DNA of 64,000 nucleotides from Nocardioides litoris (GTDB lineage: Bacteria; Actinomycetota; Actinomycetes; Propionibacteriales; Nocardioidaceae): assembly GCF_006346315.1 (NCBI RefSeq), contig NZ_VDMR01000001.1, positions 992,001 to 1,056,000 on the forward strand, written 5' to 3'. The notes under the pieces were generated by a model. It was not told the origin of the DNA. It searched no databases and saw only the letters and a list, made by a program, of their open reading frames with translations. How positions within the stretch are numbered: position 1 is the stretch's first letter; every line of letters begins with the position of its first letter. Made by a program: the position numbers and the translations under genes. This document shows, one piece after another, positions 45,158 through 55,272 of this stretch.

Positions 45158-46429
45158 ATGACCTCCGTGCTTCCGCCCGCCACCACGAGGAACCGCTCGG
45201 CCGACCAGGTCCGCCATGACCTCGAGACCCGTCGTCCCCTGGCTCTGGTCGCCACCGGGGCGGGCGTCGTCGCCGCCCTGGCGACCCTGACGGTGTGCCT
45301 GGCCGTGGGCGTCGCCGGGTGGTACCTCACCGACGGCGGCGCGCACGGCGCCCCCCGCGACGCGCTGCGCGTCGGCGCGCTCGGCTGGCTGACCGCCCAC
45401 GGGTCGGGCGTCCGCGTCGAGGGGGTCCTGGTCACCGCGGTGCCGCTGGGGCTGACCCTGCTGTGTGCCTGGACCGTGTGGCGCCTCGCGCTGCGCGTCG
45501 GCACCTCGGTGTCCGGCCACGGACCCGACGCCACCGACCTCGCCGACGGCCGCCGCGACCTCGTCGTGCCGACGGCCACCCTCCTCTTCACGGTCGGGTA
45601 CGCCGCCACCGCGGTCGTCACCGCCGCCCTGGCCGCCACGCCGGCCACCCAGCCCAGCGCCCCCCGCGTGGGTGCCTGGTCGGTGCTGCTGTGCCTGCTC
45701 GTCGCGATGCCCGCCATCGCCGCCGGGTCCGGCCGCGCCGCGGTGTGGACCGCCGGGCTGCCGGTCACCCTGCGCGCCTCGCTCCACGTCGCCCGGCGGG
45801 TGCTGCTCGCCTGGGGCGCGCTGGCCGCGGCGTTCCTCCTGGTCTCGCTCGCCCTCGACCTCTCGACCGCCGCCAACGTGATGAGCCAGCTCGGCGGCGG
45901 GGGCGGGGCCGTCGCGCTGGTGCTGCTCCTCTCGGTGCTGCTGGTGCCCAACGCGCTGCTGTTCAGCAGCGCCTACCTCGCCGGGCCGGGGTTCACCGTC
46001 GGCACCGGCACGCTCGTCACCTCCGGCTCGGTCGTCCTCGGCCCGCTGCCCGCCTTCCCGCTGCTCGCCGCCCTGCCCGACGCCGGCTCCGGTCCCGCCT
46101 GGGGCGGCTGGCTGCTGCTGCTCGCGCCCCTGGTCGCGCTGCTCGCCGCCGCCCGCTCCCAGTGGGTCTGGCCGACCGCCTACTACGTCGAGGGCGCCGT
46201 CCGCGGCGCCGCCGGCGGGGTCACCGCCGGCGTGCTGCTCGGCCTCACCACCGCCCTCGCCGGCGGAGCCGTCGGACCCGGCCGGATGCGCGACGTGGCG
46301 CCGTACTCCTTCGAGGTGGCGCTGCACGCCGTCACCGCCTTCGGCCTCGGCGGTCTCGTCGGCGGGCTCGCGGTGACCTGGTGGCAGCGCCGGACCATGC
46401 CCGTCGAGGTCTCCCTCGACCAGTCCTGA
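45158..46429 (+). CDS. DUF6350-family multi-spanning membrane protein
   Basis: A 423-residue protein with about ten membrane helices and a 30-residue hydrophilic N-terminus (ATTRNRSADQVRHDLETRRP). The order of helices and the position next to sucCD and purN match the actinobacterial DUF6350 family, sometimes named PerM-like, tied to cell division in mycobacteria. That role is carried over from the family and not shown here. It is divergent from the sigma-like gene with a 102-bp gap. Confidence 0.85.
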   Translation: MTSVLPPATTRNRSADQVRHDLETRRPLALVATGAGVVAALATLTVCLAVGVAGWYLTDGGAHGAPRDALRVGALGWLTAHGSGVRVEGVLVTAVPLGLTLLCAWTVWRLALRVGTSVSGHGPDATDLADGRRDLVVPTATLLFTVGYAATAVVTAALAATPATQPSAPRVGAWSVLLCLLVAMPAIAAGSGRAAVWTAGLPVTLRASLHVARRVLLAWGALAAAFLLVSLALDLSTAANVMSQLGGGGGAVALVLLLSVLLVPNALLFSSAYLAGPGFTVGTGTLVTSGSVVLGPLPAFPLLAALPDAGSGPAWGGWLLLLAPLVALLAAARSQWVWPTAYYVEGAVRGAAGGVTAGVLLGLTTALAGGAVGPGRMRDVAPYSFEVALHAVTAFGLGGLVGGLAVTWWQRRTMPVEVSLDQS

Positions 46430-46587
46430 TGGTCGCCTCCGGGCGCGCCAGCGGCCGTCGCCCGCACCGGCCTGGCGCGGCTGCCGCGGGTCTGGGCGGC
46501 GGGCGCCCGGCCGCCGGGCCCACCCTGCGGCTCCGTGCACGCCGTGGCCGGCCTGGCCGCGGGTCGGGGCGCCCGCGACAAGGCCAG

Positions 46588-46593
46588 TAGGGT
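46588..46593 (+). promoter_or_regulatory. -10 hexamer of leaderless purN promoter
   Basis: TAGGGT at 46588-46593 is followed by 7 bases and then the purN GTG at 46601. No -35 is recognisable 17 bases upstream. The rest of the 171-bp gap after DUF6350 holds nothing I can identify. Confidence 0.5.
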
Positions 46594-46600
46594 CCACGCC

Positions 46601-47209
<609 letters not shown>

Positions 47210-47218
47210 AGTCGGGTC

Positions 47219-47291
47219 ACCGACACGACTGGCGCAGGTGGGTGACCACCGGGGAGTGACGTCGGCAGCATCGTCCGCCTGGGTGCTGCCC
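47219..47291 (+). ncRNA. ZTP/ZMP riboswitch (pfl motif)
   Basis: The purH leader contains both conserved halves of the pfl motif: GACTGGCGCAGGTGGGTGAC and CCACCGGGGAGTGAC (47226-47260), and the 3' hairpin GGCAGCA ... CCGCCTGGG ... TGCTGCC (about 47264-47290). The motif CCGCCTGGG in the loop is diagnostic. The aptamer binds ZTP or ZMP (AICAR nucleotide), the substrate of PurH, and turns on one-carbon purine genes when 10-formyl-THF is short. TAGAGT (47207-47212) is a fitting -10. The purH ribosome site AGGAG lies 8 bases after the aptamer, so translation control is likely. Confidence 0.93.
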
Positions 47292-47308
47292 GCCCTGCAG
47301 GAGCAGCC

Positions 47309-48880
47309 ATGCCCGACCAGATCCCCGTCCGCCGCGCCCTCGTCTCCGTCTACGACAAGACCGGCCTCGAGCCGCTCGTCCGCGGCCTGCACGACGCCGG
47401 CGTCGCGCTCGTCTCGACCGGCGGCTCGGCCGCCCTCATCGAGGGCCTGGGTCTCCCCGTGACCAAGGTCGAGGACCTCACCGGCTTCCCCGAGTGCCTC
47501 GACGGCCGCGTGAAGACCCTGCACCCGCGGGTGCACGCCGGCATCCTGGCCGACCGGCGTCTCGAGAGCCACGTGCAGCAGCTGGCCGACCTCGAGGTCG
47601 AGCCCTTCGACCTCGTCGTGGTCAACCTCTACCCGTTCACCCAGACCGTCGAGTCCGGCGCGACCCCCGACGAGTGCGTCGAGCAGATCGACATCGGCGG
47701 CCCGTCGATGGTGCGCGCCGCCGCCAAGAACCACCCCTCGGTCGCCGTGGTCACCTCGCCCGCGTCGTACGACGCCGTGCTGGAGGCGGTGCGCGGCGGC
47801 GGGTTCACCCTGGCCGCCCGGCGGCAGCTGGCCGCCGACGCCTTCGTGCACACCGCGACCTACGACGTCGCGGTGGCCTCCTGGATGGGCAACGTGCTCA
47901 CCGACTCCTCCGGCGGCGACGGGTTCCCGGCGTGGATGGGCGCGACGTGGACCAAGTCGGCCTCGCTGCGCTACGGCGAGAACCCCCACCAGCCCGCCGC
48001 GCTCTACACCACCGGGCACGGCCCCGCCGGGCTCGCCCGCGCCGAGCAGCTGCACGGCAAGGAGATGTCCTACAACAACTACCTGGACACCGACGCCGCC
48101 CGCCGCGCGGCCTACGACTTCGACGAGCCGGCCGTGGCCATCATCAAGCACGCCAACCCGTGCGGCATCGCCGTCGGCGCCGACGTCGCCGAGGCCCACC
48201 GCCGCGCCCACGAGTGCGACCCGGTCTCCGCCTTCGGTGGCGTCATCGCCGCCAACCGGCCCGTCTCGGTCGCCATGGCCGAGCAGGTCGCCGAGGTCTT
48301 CACCGAGGTCATCGTCGCCCCGGCGTACGACGAGGGCGCGGTCGAGGTGCTGCAGGGCAAGAAGAACATCCGGGTGCTGGTCGCCGAGCCGCTGCAGCGC
48401 GGCGGCGTCGAGACCCGTCCCGTCTCCGGCGGCCTGCTGGTCCAGCACCGCGACGCCATCGACGCCGTCGTCGACGGCGGCGGTGACGACCCGTCGACCT
48501 GGACGCTGGCCACCGGCGAGGCCGCCTCGCCCGAGGTCCTCGCCGACCTCGCCTTCGCCTGGCGCGCGGTGCGGGCCGCGAAGTCCAACGCCATCCTGCT
48601 GGCCAAGGACGGCGCCTCCGTCGGCGTCGGCATGGGCCAGGTCAACCGCGTCGACTCCTGCCGCCTCGCCGTCACCCGCGCCGGCGACCGGGCCGCCGGC
48701 TCCGTCGCCGCCTCCGACGCCTTCTTCCCCTTCGAGGACGGCCCGCAGATCCTCCTCGACGCGGGCGTCGCCGCCATCGTGCAGCCCGGCGGGTCCGTGC
48801 GCGACAACCTGACCATCGAGGCCTGCGAGAAGGCCGGCGTGACGATGTACTTCACGGGAACCCGCCACTTCGCGCACTGA
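47309..48880 (+). CDS. purH: Bifunctional AICAR transformylase / IMP cyclohydrolase
   Basis: A 523-residue enzyme for the last two steps to IMP. The N-terminal MGS-like cyclohydrolase has [16 protein letters not shown] and [18 protein letters not shown]. The transformylase part has [18 protein letters not shown] and [17 protein letters not shown], ending in [14 protein letters not shown]. The length is full. It is preceded by a ZTP riboswitch, whose ligand accumulates when this enzyme lacks formyl-folate. purN is directly upstream and folD, which makes the folate, is 2 kb downstream. Confidence 0.98.
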   Translation: MPDQIPVRRALVSVYDKTGLEPLVRGLHDAGVALVSTGGSAALIEGLGLPVTKVEDLTGFPECLDGRVKTLHPRVHAGILADRRLESHVQQLADLEVEPFDLVVVNLYPFTQTVESGATPDECVEQIDIGGPSMVRAAAKNHPSVAVVTSPASYDAVLEAVRGGGFTLAARRQLAADAFVHTATYDVAVASWMGNVLTDSSGGDGFPAWMGATWTKSASLRYGENPHQPAALYTTGHGPAGLARAEQLHGKEMSYNNYLDTDAARRAAYDFDEPAVAIIKHANPCGIAVGADVAEAHRRAHECDPVSAFGGVIAANRPVSVAMAEQVAEVFTEVIVAPAYDEGAVEVLQGKKNIRVLVAEPLQRGGVETRPVSGGLLVQHRDAIDAVVDGGGDDPSTWTLATGEAASPEVLADLAFAWRAVRAAKSNAILLAKDGASVGVGMGQVNRVDSCRLAVTRAGDRAAGSVAASDAFFPFEDGPQILLDAGVAAIVQPGGSVRDNLTIEACEKAGVTMYFTGTRHFAH

Positions 48881-49147
48881 CCTCTTGGTCCTGCGGACGG
48901 GGCGGGCCCGGAGCTCGTCCGGGCCGCGTCGGGGCGTTGGGCGCACGGCGCCGACGGCGCTCAGTCGACCTGGTGCTTGGGTCGAGCGAGCCGTCGGCAC
49001 CGCGCACCCGGACACGCCCCGTCGCGACCGACGGCCCCGGGCGCCGACCCGCCCCGCCGCAGGACGTGTCGCGCTCCGCGCGACGCGCACGCCTGTTCCC
49101 GACGTCGTGCGGGGCTGGTGTGGGCGGCCGCGCGCGTGGCAGGCCGC

Positions 49148-49183
49148 GTCTCGGCGTCAAGGACGCTCGCTGCGCTCGCGCCG
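49148..49183 (+). repeat. Long inverted repeat, left copy
   Basis: A 36-bp word starting GTCTCGGCGTCAAGGACGCT matches the reverse complement of 49521-49556 at 35 of 36 positions. Looser similarity continues on both sides (GGCCGCGCGCGT outside, GGTCC and GAGCCTCGC inside), so the homologous units are about 110 bp. Confidence 0.85.
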
Positions 49184-49322
49184 GCTCCGCCGGCCGCCTG
49201 CGGCGGTCCCTGACCCCGAGCCTCGCGCGGCCTGCCGGCCCGCGCGCTGTCGGCGACGCCTCGTGCCCCGTGCCCGGCGCGCCGCCGCTGGCGCGGCCAC
49301 CCGCCCCACCAGCACCAGCCAC

Positions 49323-49378
49323 CCCACTCCTGGCGGGAACCTCCCTCTCCTGGTCGGTGACTACCTGCCAGGAGTGGG
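49323..49378. repeat. Inverted repeat CCCACTCCTGGC / GCCAGGAGTGGG
   Basis: Perfect 12-bp arms (49323-49334 and 49367-49378) around a 32-base loop that itself contains CTCCTGG. It lies between the two larger inverted copies and could form a stable hairpin in RNA. Confidence 0.75.
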
Positions 49379-49472
49379 AGTTGCGTCGCAGGAGTGTCAC
49401 GGGTGTGACGGATGGGGCGGCCGCGCCAGCGGCGGCGCGGGCGGAGCCCGTGCCGTTGAGCGCGCCGTCAGT

Positions 49473-49563
49473 CGATCGGGCGAGGCTCCGGGTCAAGGAC
49501 GACCGAAGGTCGCCGCGCAACGGCGCGAGCGCAGCGAGCGTCCTTGACGCGGAGACCCGATCG
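49473..49563 (-). repeat. Long inverted repeat, right copy (stem-loop unit)
   Basis: This 91-bp unit begins CGATCGGG and ends CCCGATCG. Inside are GGGTCAAGGACG and CGTCCTTGACGC, so the unit can fold into one long imperfect stem. It includes the 36-bp match to the left copy. The shape resembles palindromic REP-like or MITE-like elements. Confidence 0.75.
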
Positions 49564-49650
49564 ACGACGCGCGCGGCCGACCACACCGACCCCGTCGTGC
49601 CCGCCACAACCCGTTCGACCCCGACGCCCACCGGTTGGGATGATCATCCA

Positions 49651-50892
49651 GTGGCGGTGTTCTCCAAGGTGCTCCCGCCGACCAGGCTCGAGCGCGACCT
49701 CGCGCTGCAGTGCGTGCTGTCGGCGTTCGCGACGGGGTCGTTCCTGACCGGGACGGCGGTGTTCTTCACCCAGGTCGTGGGTCTCAGCGGTGCGCAGGTC
49801 GGGCTCGGCATGTCGATCGCGGCGGCGGTGAGCCTGGCGCTGTCGATCCCGCTGGGGCGGCTCGCCGACGCGGTGGGGGCCAAGCCGCTGTGGGTGGTGA
49901 CCTCGCTGCTCGAGGCCGGGCTGTACTTCGTGTGGCCGCTCATCGGCACGTTCTGGGCGTTCGTGCTCATGCTGGCGGTGCTGGCCTCGGTGGAGACCGC
50001 GGCGCGCTCGGCGCGGGAGGTCTACCGGATCGCGGTGTTCCCGCGCGACCAGCGGGTCCGCGCGTCGGCGTACATGCGGGCCGCGCGCAACGTGGGCTAC
50101 ACCCTCGGCGCCGGGGCCGGTGGCGTCGCGCTCGGCCTGGGCAGCCGGGAGGCGATCATCGCCGTGCCGCTGCTGACGGGCGCCCTGCTCGTGCTCAACG
50201 CGGTCATGGTGGCGTCGCTGCCGGCCGTGGCACGCTCGACCAAGGTCGCCGACGCCCTCGAGCAGGCCAGCGGGGGAGCGGCGCTGCGCAACCCCGGGTT
50301 CGTGCTGCTCTCGCTGTGCAACGGCGTCCTCGGCTCCAACCAGGTGCTGCTCAACGTCGTGGTGCCGCTGTGGCTCGTGGAGCGCACCGACGTCCCGCAC
50401 GTGCTGCTGGCCTGGCTGTTCGGCACCAACACGGTCCTCGCCGTCCTGCTGCAGGTGCGCGCCTCGCGGGGCTCGGAGACCGTGCCCGGGGCGCTGCGGG
50501 CGGTGCGGTGGTCCGGGTACGCGTTCATCGTGTCGTGCGTGCTGCTCGCCGTCACCCACGAGACCGTCGGCTGGATCTCCGTCGTGCTCGTCTGGGCCGG
50601 GCACATCACGATCACCGGCGCCGAGCTGTGGCAGTCGGCCGCCGGCTGGGGCCTGGTCGCCGAGCTCTCCGACCACCGGCGGCTCGGCGACTACCAGGGG
50701 GTGTGGTCGATGGGGCACCAGGTCGAGTCCATCGTGTTCCCGGCGCTGTTCACCTTCCTCGCGCTCGAGTGGGGTGCACCCGGCTGGGCCGTCATCGCAG
50801 CCGTCGCGGTGGCTGCCGCCGCCGCGTCCCATCCCGCCGCGCGGCTCGCCCAGCGCCACCTGGAGAAGGTCGGAGCGCCGGTCGGGGTGTGA
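49651..50892 (+). CDS. MFS transporter
   Basis: A 413-residue membrane protein with about 11-12 helices. The loop between helices 2 and 3 reads [14 protein letters not shown], an MFS signature variant, and the middle loop is charged ([14 protein letters not shown]). GTG 49651 is used because the upstream frame is repeat DNA. Cargo unknown. It stands alone between the repeat island and folD, with a 35-bp gap to folD. Confidence 0.88.
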   Translation: MAVFSKVLPPTRLERDLALQCVLSAFATGSFLTGTAVFFTQVVGLSGAQVGLGMSIAAAVSLALSIPLGRLADAVGAKPLWVVTSLLEAGLYFVWPLIGTFWAFVLMLAVLASVETAARSAREVYRIAVFPRDQRVRASAYMRAARNVGYTLGAGAGGVALGLGSREAIIAVPLLTGALLVLNAVMVASLPAVARSTKVADALEQASGGAALRNPGFVLLSLCNGVLGSNQVLLNVVVPLWLVERTDVPHVLLAWLFGTNTVLAVLLQVRASRGSETVPGALRAVRWSGYAFIVSCVLLAVTHETVGWISVVLVWAGHITITGAELWQSAAGWGLVAELSDHRRLGDYQGVWSMGHQVESIVFPALFTFLALEWGAPGWAVIAAVAVAAAAASHPAARLAQRHLEKVGAPVGV

Positions 50893-50927
50893 GCGTCCCG
50901 CGCGCGGGCGTCCCTAGACTGGCGCCC

Positions 50928-51773
50928 GTGACTGCGCAGCGGCTCGACGGCACCGCCACCCTCAAGACCATCAAGGCCGAGCTGACCGAGCGGGTCGCGG
51001 CCCTGCACGAGAAGGGCGTCGTGCCCGGGCTCGGCACCGTGCTCGTGGGCGACGACCCCGGCTCGCACTGGTACGTCGGCGCCAAGCACAAGGACTGCGC
51101 CGAGATCGGCATCGAGTCGATCCGCGTCGACCTGCCCGCCACGGCCACCCAGGCCGAGGTCGAGGCCGAGATCGACCGCCTCAACGCCGACCCCGCGTGC
51201 ACCGGGTTCCTCGTGCAGCAGCCCACCGGGCTCGACGAGTTCCGCCTGCTCTCGCGCGTCGACCCCGACAAGGACGTCGACGGCCTCCACCCGGTCAACC
51301 TCGGCAAGCTCGTCCTCGGCGAGGACGGGCCGCTGCCCTGCACCCCGATCGGCGTCATCGAGCTGCTCCGCCGTCACGGCGTCGAGCTGCGCGGCGCCGA
51401 GGTGGTCGTCGTCGGGCGCGGCCTCACCGTCGGCCGGCCGCTCGGCCTGCTGCTCACCCGCCGCTCCGAGAACGCCACGACCACGCTGTGCCACACCGGC
51501 ACCCGCGACCTGGCCAAGCACGTGCGCGAGGCCGACGTGGTCGTCGCCGCCGCCGGCGTCCCCGGGCTCATCACCGCCGACATGGTCAAGCCCGGCGCCG
51601 CGCTGCTCGACGTCGGCGTCTCCCGCGTCGACGGCAAGATCGCGGGCGACCTCGCCGACGACGTCTGGGACGTCGCGGGCTGGGTCTCGCCCAACCCCGG
51701 AGGCGTCGGGCCGATGACGCGGGCGATGCTGCTGTCCAACATCGTGCTGCGCGCCGAGCAGGAGGCGTCCTGA
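50928..51773 (+). CDS. folD: Bifunctional methylene-THF dehydrogenase / methenyl-THF cyclohydrolase
   Basis: A 281-residue enzyme that makes 10-formyl-THF for PurN and PurH. The substrate motif is [20 protein letters not shown] with the catalytic Lys in AKHK. The NADP-binding part is [18 protein letters not shown], after [14 protein letters not shown]. The C-terminus has [19 protein letters not shown] (50915-50920) lies exactly 7 bases before the GTG, a leaderless promoter. DUF3017 follows after 5 bases. Confidence 0.97.
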   Translation: MTAQRLDGTATLKTIKAELTERVAALHEKGVVPGLGTVLVGDDPGSHWYVGAKHKDCAEIGIESIRVDLPATATQAEVEAEIDRLNADPACTGFLVQQPTGLDEFRLLSRVDPDKDVDGLHPVNLGKLVLGEDGPLPCTPIGVIELLRRHGVELRGAEVVVVGRGLTVGRPLGLLLTRRSENATTTLCHTGTRDLAKHVREADVVVAAAGVPGLITADMVKPGAALLDVGVSRVDGKIAGDLADDVWDVAGWVSPNPGGVGPMTRAMLLSNIVLRAEQEAS

Positions 51774-51778
51774 TCCCG

Positions 51779-52189
51779 GTGCCCGAGCCCACGCCGACCG
51801 ACGACGGACCCGAGCCGGACCCGGACACCGACCCGGACACCGGTCCGGACACCGACCCGGACGTCGACCCCGACCTCGACCCGGACCTCGACCCGGACCC
51901 CGCCGACGGGCGGCGCTACCCGTCGACGATCGGCGGCACCCTCTACCTCGGCATCCTCATCGCCGCAGCCGCGGGGCTCGGCATCGTCGCGGGCGGCGAC
52001 TGGCGCGTCGGGGTCCGGGTGGTCGCGGTCGGCCTGGCCGCCGCCGGGGCCTTCCGGCTGGTGCTGCCGGAGAAGGAGGCCGGCATGCTCGCCGTACGCC
52101 GGCGCGCGACCGACGTCGTCATGCTGGCCGTGGTGGCGGGGTTGCTGTGGTGGCTCGCGGGCGACATCCCCGACCAGCCGATGATGTGA
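51779..52189 (+). CDS. DUF3017-family membrane protein
   Basis: A 136-residue protein with GTG start, 5 bases after folD; AGGAGG lies 13 bases upstream. Residues 1-45 are an acidic repeat of Asp-Pro pairs (DPDTDPDTGPDTDPDVDPD...). Three membrane helices follow (LYLGILIAAAAGLGIVAGG; VGVRVVAVGLAAAGAFRLV; VVMLAVVAGLLWWLA). DUF3017 proteins next to folD are common in actinobacteria and have no known role. Confidence 0.85.
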   Translation: MPEPTPTDDGPEPDPDTDPDTGPDTDPDVDPDLDPDLDPDPADGRRYPSTIGGTLYLGILIAAAAGLGIVAGGDWRVGVRVVAVGLAAAGAFRLVLPEKEAGMLAVRRRATDVVMLAVVAGLLWWLAGDIPDQPMM

Positions 52190-52219
52190 GCCCCAGGACG
52201 ACCCCGGGGACGACCTGAC

Positions 52220-52261
52220 GCCGACGGCCCGCCGCCCCCGGAGGGGCGACGGGCCGTCGGC
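52220..52261. terminator. Bidirectional terminator between DUF3017 and mdh
   Basis: GCCGACGGCCCG and CGGGCCGTCGGC form a perfect 12-bp stem. Inside, CGCCCC and GGGGCG extend it by 6 bp around a CGGA loop. It lies between two converging genes. No T-tract follows on either strand. Confidence 0.75.
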
Positions 52262-52286
52262 GGTCGTGCGGGTGCGGGTGCCGGCC

Positions 52287-53273
52287 TCAGATGAGGCCGA
52301 GCCCGGTGACCGCGGCGCGCTCCTCGTCGAGCTCGGCGGTCGAGGCGTCGATGCGGGCGCGCGAGAAGTCGTTGACGTCCAGGCCCTCCACGATCGTCCA
52401 GTCGCCGTCCTTGGTGGTGACCGGGAACGAGGAGACCAGGCCCTCCGGGACGCCGTAGGAGCCGTCGGAGACGACCGCCATCGACACCCAGTCGTCGTCG
52501 GCGCTGCCGTAGAGCCAGTCGCGGGCGGCGTCGATGGTGGCGGAGGCGGCCGAGGCGGCCGAGGACGAGCCGCGCGCCTCGATGATCGCGGCGCCGCGCT
52601 TGGCGACGGTCGGGATGAAGGTGTTCTCCAGCCAGTCCTGGTCGTCGACGGCCTGCGCGGCGTTCTGCTCGCCCACCTTGGCGTTGAACAGGTCGGGGTA
52701 CTGCGTGGCCGAGTGGTTGCCCCAGATCGTCATCTTGGTGATGTCGGTGACGGGGGCGCCGGTCTTGGCCGCCAGCTGCGAGATGGCGCGGTTGTGGTCG
52801 AGCCGGGTCAGGGCGGAGAACCGCTCGGCCGGGATGTCCGGAGCGTTCTTGAGCGCGATGAGGGCGTTGGTGTTGGCCGGGTTGCCGGTGACGCCGATGC
52901 GGACGTCGTCGGCGGCCACCTTGTTGAGCGCCTTGCCCTGGGCGGTGAAGATGGCGCCGTTGGCCGAGAGCAGGTCGCCGCGCTCCATGCCCGGGCCACG
53001 CGGCCGGGCGCCGACGAGCAGGGCGAGGTTGACGCCGTCGAAGATCTGCTCCGCGTCGTCACCGATCTCGATGCCGGCGAGGCCGGGGAACGCGCAGTCG
53101 TCGAGCTCCATGACCACGCCCTCGAGGGCCTTGAGGGCCGGCGTGATCTCGAGCAGGCGCAGCTCGATCGGGCGGTCGCCGGTGAGCGAGCCGCTCGCGA
53201 GGCGGAAGAGCAGGCTGTAGCCGATCTGGCCGGCGGCGCCGGTGACGGCCACCTTCAACGGAGCAGAGCTCAC
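52287..53273 (-). CDS. mdh: Malate dehydrogenase
   Basis: A 328-residue NAD-dependent enzyme. The Rossmann start is [18 protein letters not shown], the block [16 protein letters not shown] includes the conserved Asn, the catalytic Asp/Arg lie in [14 protein letters not shown], and the catalytic His is in [13 protein letters not shown]. It converts malate to oxaloacetate in the TCA cycle. GTG start at 53273 with AGGAG 7 bases upstream. It converges with DUF3017. Confidence 0.97.
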   Translation of the reverse strand: MSSAPLKVAVTGAAGQIGYSLLFRLASGSLTGDRPIELRLLEITPALKALEGVVMELDDCAFPGLAGIEIGDDAEQIFDGVNLALLVGARPRGPGMERGDLLSANGAIFTAQGKALNKVAADDVRIGVTGNPANTNALIALKNAPDIPAERFSALTRLDHNRAISQLAAKTGAPVTDITKMTIWGNHSATQYPDLFNAKVGEQNAAQAVDDQDWLENTFIPTVAKRGAAIIEARGSSSAASAASATIDAARDWLYGSADDDWVSMAVVSDGSYGVPEGLVSSFPVTTKDGDWTIVEGLDVNDFSRARIDASTAELDEERAAVTGLGLI

Positions 53274-53350
53274 GTGGACTCCTGGTGAGAGGGAGGATGC
53301 TGACGGCTCCCGACGCTAGCAGCGGGCGCGCCGTGCGCGACCATGGGTCC

Positions 53351-53968
53351 GTGCGCCTCCCAGCCCCGTCCCGGCGCCTGCTCCCCGCCCTGGTGCTGGC
53401 CCTGGCCGTCGCCGGCGGCGCCGCGGGCTGCGGGAGCTACTCCGACCCCGCCCCCGAGACCGGGATCGACGGCCTGGAGATCCCCACCCCGGTGCCCGAC
53501 CCGGCCGACTTCGTCGCGGAGGTCGACAACCCCTGGTTCGTCCTCGACGACGCGTCGTACGACGACGGGGCGGGCGGGCAGGTGCGCCGCACCGTCGCGC
53601 CCGGACCGACCGTGCTCGGCGTGGCCACGACCACCGTCACCCTCGACGGGCAGACCGACCTGTACGCCCAGGACGTCGACGGCAACGTGTGGTGGTTCGG
53701 GCGCGCGGGGGAGTGGGAGGCCGGTGAGAGCGGCGCCGAGGCCGGGTTGGTCATGCCGGCCGAGCCGCGCGTCGGCGACGGGTTCCGGCGGGCCGAGGTG
53801 CCCGGCCGCAGCCTGCGGGCGCAGGTGCTCGAGGCCGACGGCGAGGTCGTCGTGCTCGCCGTGGTCGGCGACGGCACCACCACCGAGCAGCGCTACGGCC
53901 GCGACGTCGGCCTGGAGGCGGAGACGACGACGGCGGGCGAGGTGCTCCTCGCCCGCCGTCCCGGGTAG
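53351..53968 (+). CDS. Lipoprotein, unknown function
   Basis: A 205-residue exported protein from GTG 53351. The signal LVLALAVAGGAAGCGS has a lipobox-like AAGC with the Cys near residue 26. The mature part is beta-rich and acidic, with VDNPWFVL, DLYAQDVDGNVWWFGRAGEW and GLVMPAEPRVGDGFRR. Similar NPxF-W proteins occur in actinobacteria, but I cannot name the family. It is divergent from mdh (77 bp) and converges on the aquaporin. Confidence 0.82.
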   Translation: MRLPAPSRRLLPALVLALAVAGGAAGCGSYSDPAPETGIDGLEIPTPVPDPADFVAEVDNPWFVLDDASYDDGAGGQVRRTVAPGPTVLGVATTTVTLDGQTDLYAQDVDGNVWWFGRAGEWEAGESGAEAGLVMPAEPRVGDGFRRAEVPGRSLRAQVLEADGEVVVLAVVGDGTTTEQRYGRDVGLEAETTTAGEVLLARRPG

Positions 53969-53993
53969 CTCGACGGCCTGGCGGCCGCGGGGG

Positions 53994-55151
53994 TCAGGCG
54001 CCGTCGGGCGGACGGACCTGGGTCTGCTCGCTGGTCGCAGCGCCCCAGCCGCCCTGCTGCGCGGAGGGTGCCTGCTGCTGTGCCGGGATCCACTGCTGCG
54101 CCTGCGGGTCCCACTGCCAGCCGTCCTGGATGATCGGCTGCTCGGCCTGCTGGCCCTGGCCCGCCTGGGCGGCGTGGCCGCCGTGCTGGCCTGCCTGGCC
54201 GACCTGGCCGACCTGGCCGACCTGGCCGTGCTGCCCGGCCTGCGCGGACTGGCCCACGGCGGGGGCCTGGCCGGTCTGGGTGACCGGCGGGGCGTAGGAC
54301 TGCTGCTGGTAGCCGCCGGCGCCGTAGCCGCCCGCGGCCGGCTGGCCCCACTGCTGCGCGGCGTACCCGGCGGGCGCGCCCTGGCCGGCGGGCTTGGAGA
54401 AGTTGAGGCCCGCGCCGGGCACCGGGTCGCGGTCGGCGCCGAACAGGGCCGGGTAGAGCGCGCCGGCGCCGGCGGCGCCGAGGACCATGCCGATGATGAG
54501 GACGATGCCCTGGACGAGGGGGTCGACACCGGAGATGAGGCCGAGGCCCAGGCTCTGGGCCGGGTTGACCGAGCCTCCCGTGACCGCCGAGGTGGCGCTC
54601 AGGGTGGCAAAGGTGGCCAGACCGATCCCGATCGGGGCGAAGGCGACCTGCTCGTTGCGGCGGTCGGTGAGGGCGAGGAAGACCAGCACGAGGGCGGCGG
54701 TGGCCACGAGGGTGACCAGGATGGCAGCCCAGAAGGCGAAGCCGGTGGCGTCGTCGCCGTACCCGTTGCCCCCGAGCCCGGTCTCGAAGAACTCGTAGCT
54801 GTCGCTGCCTCCGAAGGCGGTGACGACGGTGAGGACGGCCGCGACGAGGGCGCCCGCGACCTGGGCGCCGACGAGGAGCCCGGCCTCGGCCCAGGCGGTG
54901 CGCCCGGCCAGCGCCGAGCCGAGCGAGAGGGCGGGGTTGAAGTGGCCGCCCGAGAGCCGCCCGAAGGCGTAGGTGACGGCGACGACGGCGAAGGCGACAG
55001 CAGTGGTGTTGACCCCGACGCCGTCGCCGAACGCACCGAAGCCGGCGACCGCCGCGGCGACGACGACGAAGGTGCCGATCGCCTCGGCGGCGAGCTTGTG
55101 GGCGGTGGTGGGGGGAGCGGTGCTGGCGCCGGTGGCGGCGGTGGAGGACAT
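53994..55151 (-). CDS. MIP-family aquaporin with long Gln/Gly-rich tail
   Basis: A 385-residue protein from ATG 55151. Six helices occupy residues 18-265. Both NPA boxes are present: SGGHFNPALSLG (about 70) and TGGSVNPAQSLGLG (about 210). Family members conduct water or small neutral solutes. The last 120 residues are unusual: low-complexity G/Q/A, with tandem GQV units (QVGQVGQVGQAGQ), then DGWQWDPQAQQWIPAQ. The tail should be cytoplasmic. The start is followed by a Thr/Ala-rich 15 residues. TAGAGT 55 bases upstream may be its -10. Confidence 0.92.
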   Translation of the reverse strand: MSSTAATGASTAPPTTAHKLAAEAIGTFVVVAAAVAGFGAFGDGVGVNTTAVAFAVVAVTYAFGRLSGGHFNPALSLGSALAGRTAWAEAGLLVGAQVAGALVAAVLTVVTAFGGSDSYEFFETGLGGNGYGDDATGFAFWAAILVTLVATAALVLVFLALTDRRNEQVAFAPIGIGLATFATLSATSAVTGGSVNPAQSLGLGLISGVDPLVQGIVLIIGMVLGAAGAGALYPALFGADRDPVPGAGLNFSKPAGQGAPAGYAAQQWGQPAAGGYGAGGYQQQSYAPPVTQTGQAPAVGQSAQAGQHGQVGQVGQVGQAGQHGGHAAQAGQGQQAEQPIIQDGWQWDPQAQQWIPAQQQAPSAQQGGWGAATSEQTQVRPPDGA

Positions 55152-55272
55152 GAGCGCGGACCTGCCCTTCGTGCGTGGGGGCGAAACGTGAGGTGCGCCG
55201 CACTCTAGACCGGCGCCGGACTGGCCCGGGTCACCCCCGACTGCCAGCATGAGCAGCACGACGAGCGTCGGG

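Larger units (their letters stand above)
48881..49650. other. Noncoding island with nested inverted repeats
   Basis: These 770 bases after purH hold no credible gene; every open frame lacks a start signal and a known domain. It contains two related copies, in opposite orientation, of an element of roughly 90-110 bp, and a third inverted repeat between them. GC content stays very high. The region lies between two genes on the plus strand, so the repeats may end purH transcription. Confidence 0.75.

Noticed and set aside
48937..49650. N-terminal extension of the MFS gene into the repeat island
   Set aside because: The frame is open, but the translation is Arg/Pro/Ala-rich without helices and it runs through inverted-repeat DNA.
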